From Flavobacteriaceae bacterium UBA2765 (GTDB taxonomy: Bacteria > Bacteroidota > Bacteroidia > Flavobacteriales > Flavobacteriaceae): DNA of 45,363 nucleotides. The translations under genes were made by a program, and so were the position numbers. Shown in pieces: positions 44,203 to 45,363 of this stretch (position 1 is the stretch's first letter; every line of letters starts with the position of its first letter). The DNA is taken from the NCBI GenBank assembly GCA_002352665.1, contig DEIV01000027.1, forward strand, positions 1-45,363. Direction: 5' to 3'. The notes beneath the pieces were generated by a model. It worked only from the letters and a program-made list of their open reading frames with translations, was not told the DNA's origin and made no database searches.

Positions 44203-44470
44203 AACTTACTAATCAGAATTCATTTATAAACTGACTCTTTTTTATGTCTATTCGTTTTTGATCATATTTTATCAATTTACAATGGATTTATTTCAGAATC
44301 GCCAATTATAATGTTGATTTAGAGTGTAATGAGATTCTAAAACAAGCCCGCCTGTCGACGAAGCAGGTTCAGAATGACGTACATTGTAAATTTATAAGCC
44401 TTAACGAGCACTAAATTATTTTTTAATTAATATCTACTTCACTTTAGTACAAATACTAAATAATTGTTAA
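44203..44470. other. Intergenic region with a GC-rich hairpin element
   Basis: This gap separates the octahaem gene from the MarR operator. No coding region is visible. It holds a GC-rich, hairpin-forming element at 44331-44380, listed separately; the rest is ordinary AT-rich sequence with no clear terminator. Confidence 0.6.
44331..44380. repeat. REP-like intergenic hairpin element
   Basis: ATTCT (44334-44338) and AGAAT (44371-44375) enclose an inner CCTG (44351-44354) / CAGG (44364-44367) stem around GTCGAC. The 40 bases at 44341-44380 are 55% G+C, far above the surroundings. The GATTCT...TTCAGAATGACG frame resembles dispersed intergenic repeats I recall from Flavobacteriia, but no second copy is seen in this window. 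Confidence 0.5.
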
Positions 44471-44502
44471 AATCAATTAGTTGCACATGCAACTAATTGA
44501 TT
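44471..44502. promoter_or_regulatory. Perfect palindromic MarR operator
   Basis: AATCAATTAGTTGCA (44471-44485), CA, then TGCAACTAATTGATT (44488-44502): a perfect 15-bp inverted repeat. It covers the -33 region of the marR promoter, whose -7 box is TATATTTG at 44511-44518. MarR proteins bind such dyads as dimers, so autorepression of this regulator and the efflux genes behind it is likely. Confidence 0.75.
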
Positions 44503-44510
44503 TTATTGTC

Positions 44511-44518
44511 TATATTTG
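44511..44518 (+). promoter_or_regulatory. -7 box of the marR-efflux operon
   Basis: TATATTTG followed by C, an exact Bacteroidota TAnnTTTG match. It ends 4 bases before the ATG at 44523, so the transcript would start at or very near that codon. Confidence 0.55.
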
Positions 44519-44522
44519 CCAC

Positions 44523-44990
44523 ATGAAATCTGACACAGAAATGGTAGATTATGATGACTGTATTGCTCCTTGGTTGGGTAAAACAATAAAAATAGTTGAC
44601 TATTATTTACAAGAATCTCTTAGCAATAATGGTTTAGACTTGACCAAAGAACAAATGATAGTTTTAAAAAAACTATATGATCAAGATGGATTAAATCAAA
44701 ATGAGTTGGCTTTTTTAACACTTCGTAACAAGTCATCTTTAACACGTTTGTTATCCAAAATGGAGAACAAAAAATATATTCTCAGAAATCAATGTAAAAA
44801 AGATAAACGCATAAATAAAGTCTATATAACCGATTTAGGTAGAGAGATATTCCAAAAATCTAGACCTACCATTAAATATATGATGGACACAGTAGAACAC
44901 AATATTTCTACTAAAGAAAAAGAGCAAATAATCAACATCTTAAAAAAAATTCAATCTAATTTTGATTTAAAATCAGAAACCTTACAATAA
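44523..44990 (+). CDS. MarR-family transcriptional regulator
   Basis: A winged-helix dimer of 155 residues from the ATG at 44523. The DNA-binding part (about 45-115) has LTKEQMIVLKKLYDQDGLNQNELAFL, then RNKSSLTRLLSKMENKKYILR and the wing KKDKRINKVYITDLGREI. A start at 44481 (TTG) would lie inside the operator and is rejected. Another ATG at 44541 is possible and would give a leader of about 16 bases. The efflux adaptor gene begins 5 bases after the stop, so the regulator almost certainly controls that operon, responding to a small ligand. Confidence 0.93.
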   Translation: MKSDTEMVDYDDCIAPWLGKTIKIVDYYLQESLSNNGLDLTKEQMIVLKKLYDQDGLNQNELAFLTLRNKSSLTRLLSKMENKKYILRNQCKKDKRINKVYITDLGREIFQKSRPTIKYMMDTVEHNISTKEKEQIINILKKIQSNFDLKSETLQ

Positions 44991-44995
44991 TAAAA

Positions 44996-45363
44996 ATGAG
45001 AAAAATACTAACCATACTATTCGGCGTAGCACTATTGGCAGGAGCTATTTTTATTTCAAAAAAATTCATTGCAAATAAAAACAAACCGAAGCCAAAATTT
45101 GACAAAATTGTTAAAACAGTAAGTGTAGATACTGTAAAAAATAAAGAAATTCCTATTGTTATTACTACTAGTGGTAATTTAAGTGCTAAGCGCAAAATAG
45201 AAATTTTCGCTGAAGTTCAAGGAGTTTTAAAACCATCAGTTAAAGAATTTAAGGCGGGTACTTCTTATAGAAAAGGTGAGTCTATTTTACGCATTAATAG
45301 TGAAGAATTTTACGCAAACCTACAATCTCAAAAGAGTAATTTTTATAATAGTCTTACGGCTAT
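44996..45363 (+). CDS. RND efflux periplasmic adaptor (5' part)
   Basis: The gene runs off the right edge; 122 codons are present. A signal anchor (residues 4-22) is followed by SVDTVKNKEIPIVITTSGNL, the entry to the adaptor beta-barrel. AEVQGVLKPSVKEFKAGTSYRKGESILRI is the barrel-sandwich half, and SEEFYANLQSQKSN starts the helical hairpin. This is the HlyD/AcrA layout. A pump gene should follow outside the window. It differs from the adaptor at 37709-38797 (no lipobox), so it belongs to a second, MarR-controlled efflux system. Confidence 0.9.
   Translation, partial: MRKILTILFGVALLAGAIFISKKFIANKNKPKPKFDKIVKTVSVDTVKNKEIPIVITTSGNLSAKRKIEIFAEVQGVLKPSVKEFKAGTSYRKGESILRINSEEFYANLQSQKSNFYNSLTA

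Noticed and set aside
44481..44522. Upstream extension of the MarR protein from a TTG at 44481
   Set aside because: It would place the start inside the palindromic operator and upstream of the -7 box, and the added residues match no MarR protein.

Overview
The window is about 45 kb of AT-rich chromosomal DNA that looks like a member of the Flavobacteriaceae (phylum Bacteroidota). The evidence is the long flavobacterial form of NusB, the bifunctional NAD(P)HX repair enzyme, a DUF3276 PUR-type protein, an RprX/RprY-like two-component pair, Bacteroidota-type Wza/Wzc proteins, many lipoproteins with short K-poor signal peptides, and promoter -7 boxes matching TAnnTTTG. The genus cannot be named from the sequence alone. 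I see no tRNA, rRNA, CRISPR array, prophage or transposase gene. Most of it is an ordinary core/accessory chromosome.

Layout. 1-0.6 kb: 3' end of a cyclophilin-FKBP fusion. 0.8-4.3 kb: an orphan lipoprotein, an ECF sigma factor with a membrane-protein partner, a YciO-type YrdC protein, and a secreted esterase lipoprotein. 4.4-10.2 kb (minus strand): RprY/RprX-like signalling, coaE with a YbbR protein, and a nusB-DUF1573-yajC operon closed by a terminator. 10.4-15.3 kb (plus): an ABC exporter half-transporter, a PUR-alpha-like protein and a large secreted M14 peptidase. 15.3-21.3 kb (minus): a three-gene envelope cluster (4-TM duplicated protein, PsbP-like lipoprotein, SIMPL protein), then a tightly packed class V aminotransferase / TPR histidine kinase / NarL regulator operon. 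21.6-26 kb (plus): DegT aminotransferase, Wza-like and Wzc-like exopolysaccharide export genes, ended by a strong hairpin. 26.1-30.9 kb (minus): nnrD, then a sodium/solute symporter and a sugar-porter MFS protein. 31.2-33.7 kb (plus): a free-standing DsbD N-terminal domain followed by full-length DsbD. 33.7-40.2 kb (minus): a complete RND efflux operon (TolC, adaptor, pump) with a small PII-like protein and a DUF2892 membrane protein behind it. 40.4-44.2 kb: Asp/Glu racemase and a DUF3365 haem lipoprotein, divergent from an octahaem cytochrome with HEAT and TPR repeats. 44.5-45.4 kb: a MarR regulator with a perfect palindromic operator, leading into a second, truncated efflux adaptor gene.

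How the parts work together. Three themes recur: envelope redox and electron transfer (DsbD pair, DUF3365, octahaem cytochrome), export through the envelope (two RND systems, ABC exporter, Wza/Wzc), and envelope-facing signalling (RprXY, TPR kinase/NarL, ECF sigma). The most distinctive assemblies are the RND pump with a PII-like subunit and DUF2892 protein, the stand-alone nDsbD paralogue, the octahaem-HEAT-TPR lipoprotein, and the MarR operator that overlaps its own promoter. None of these can be called a wholly new system from sequence reading alone.
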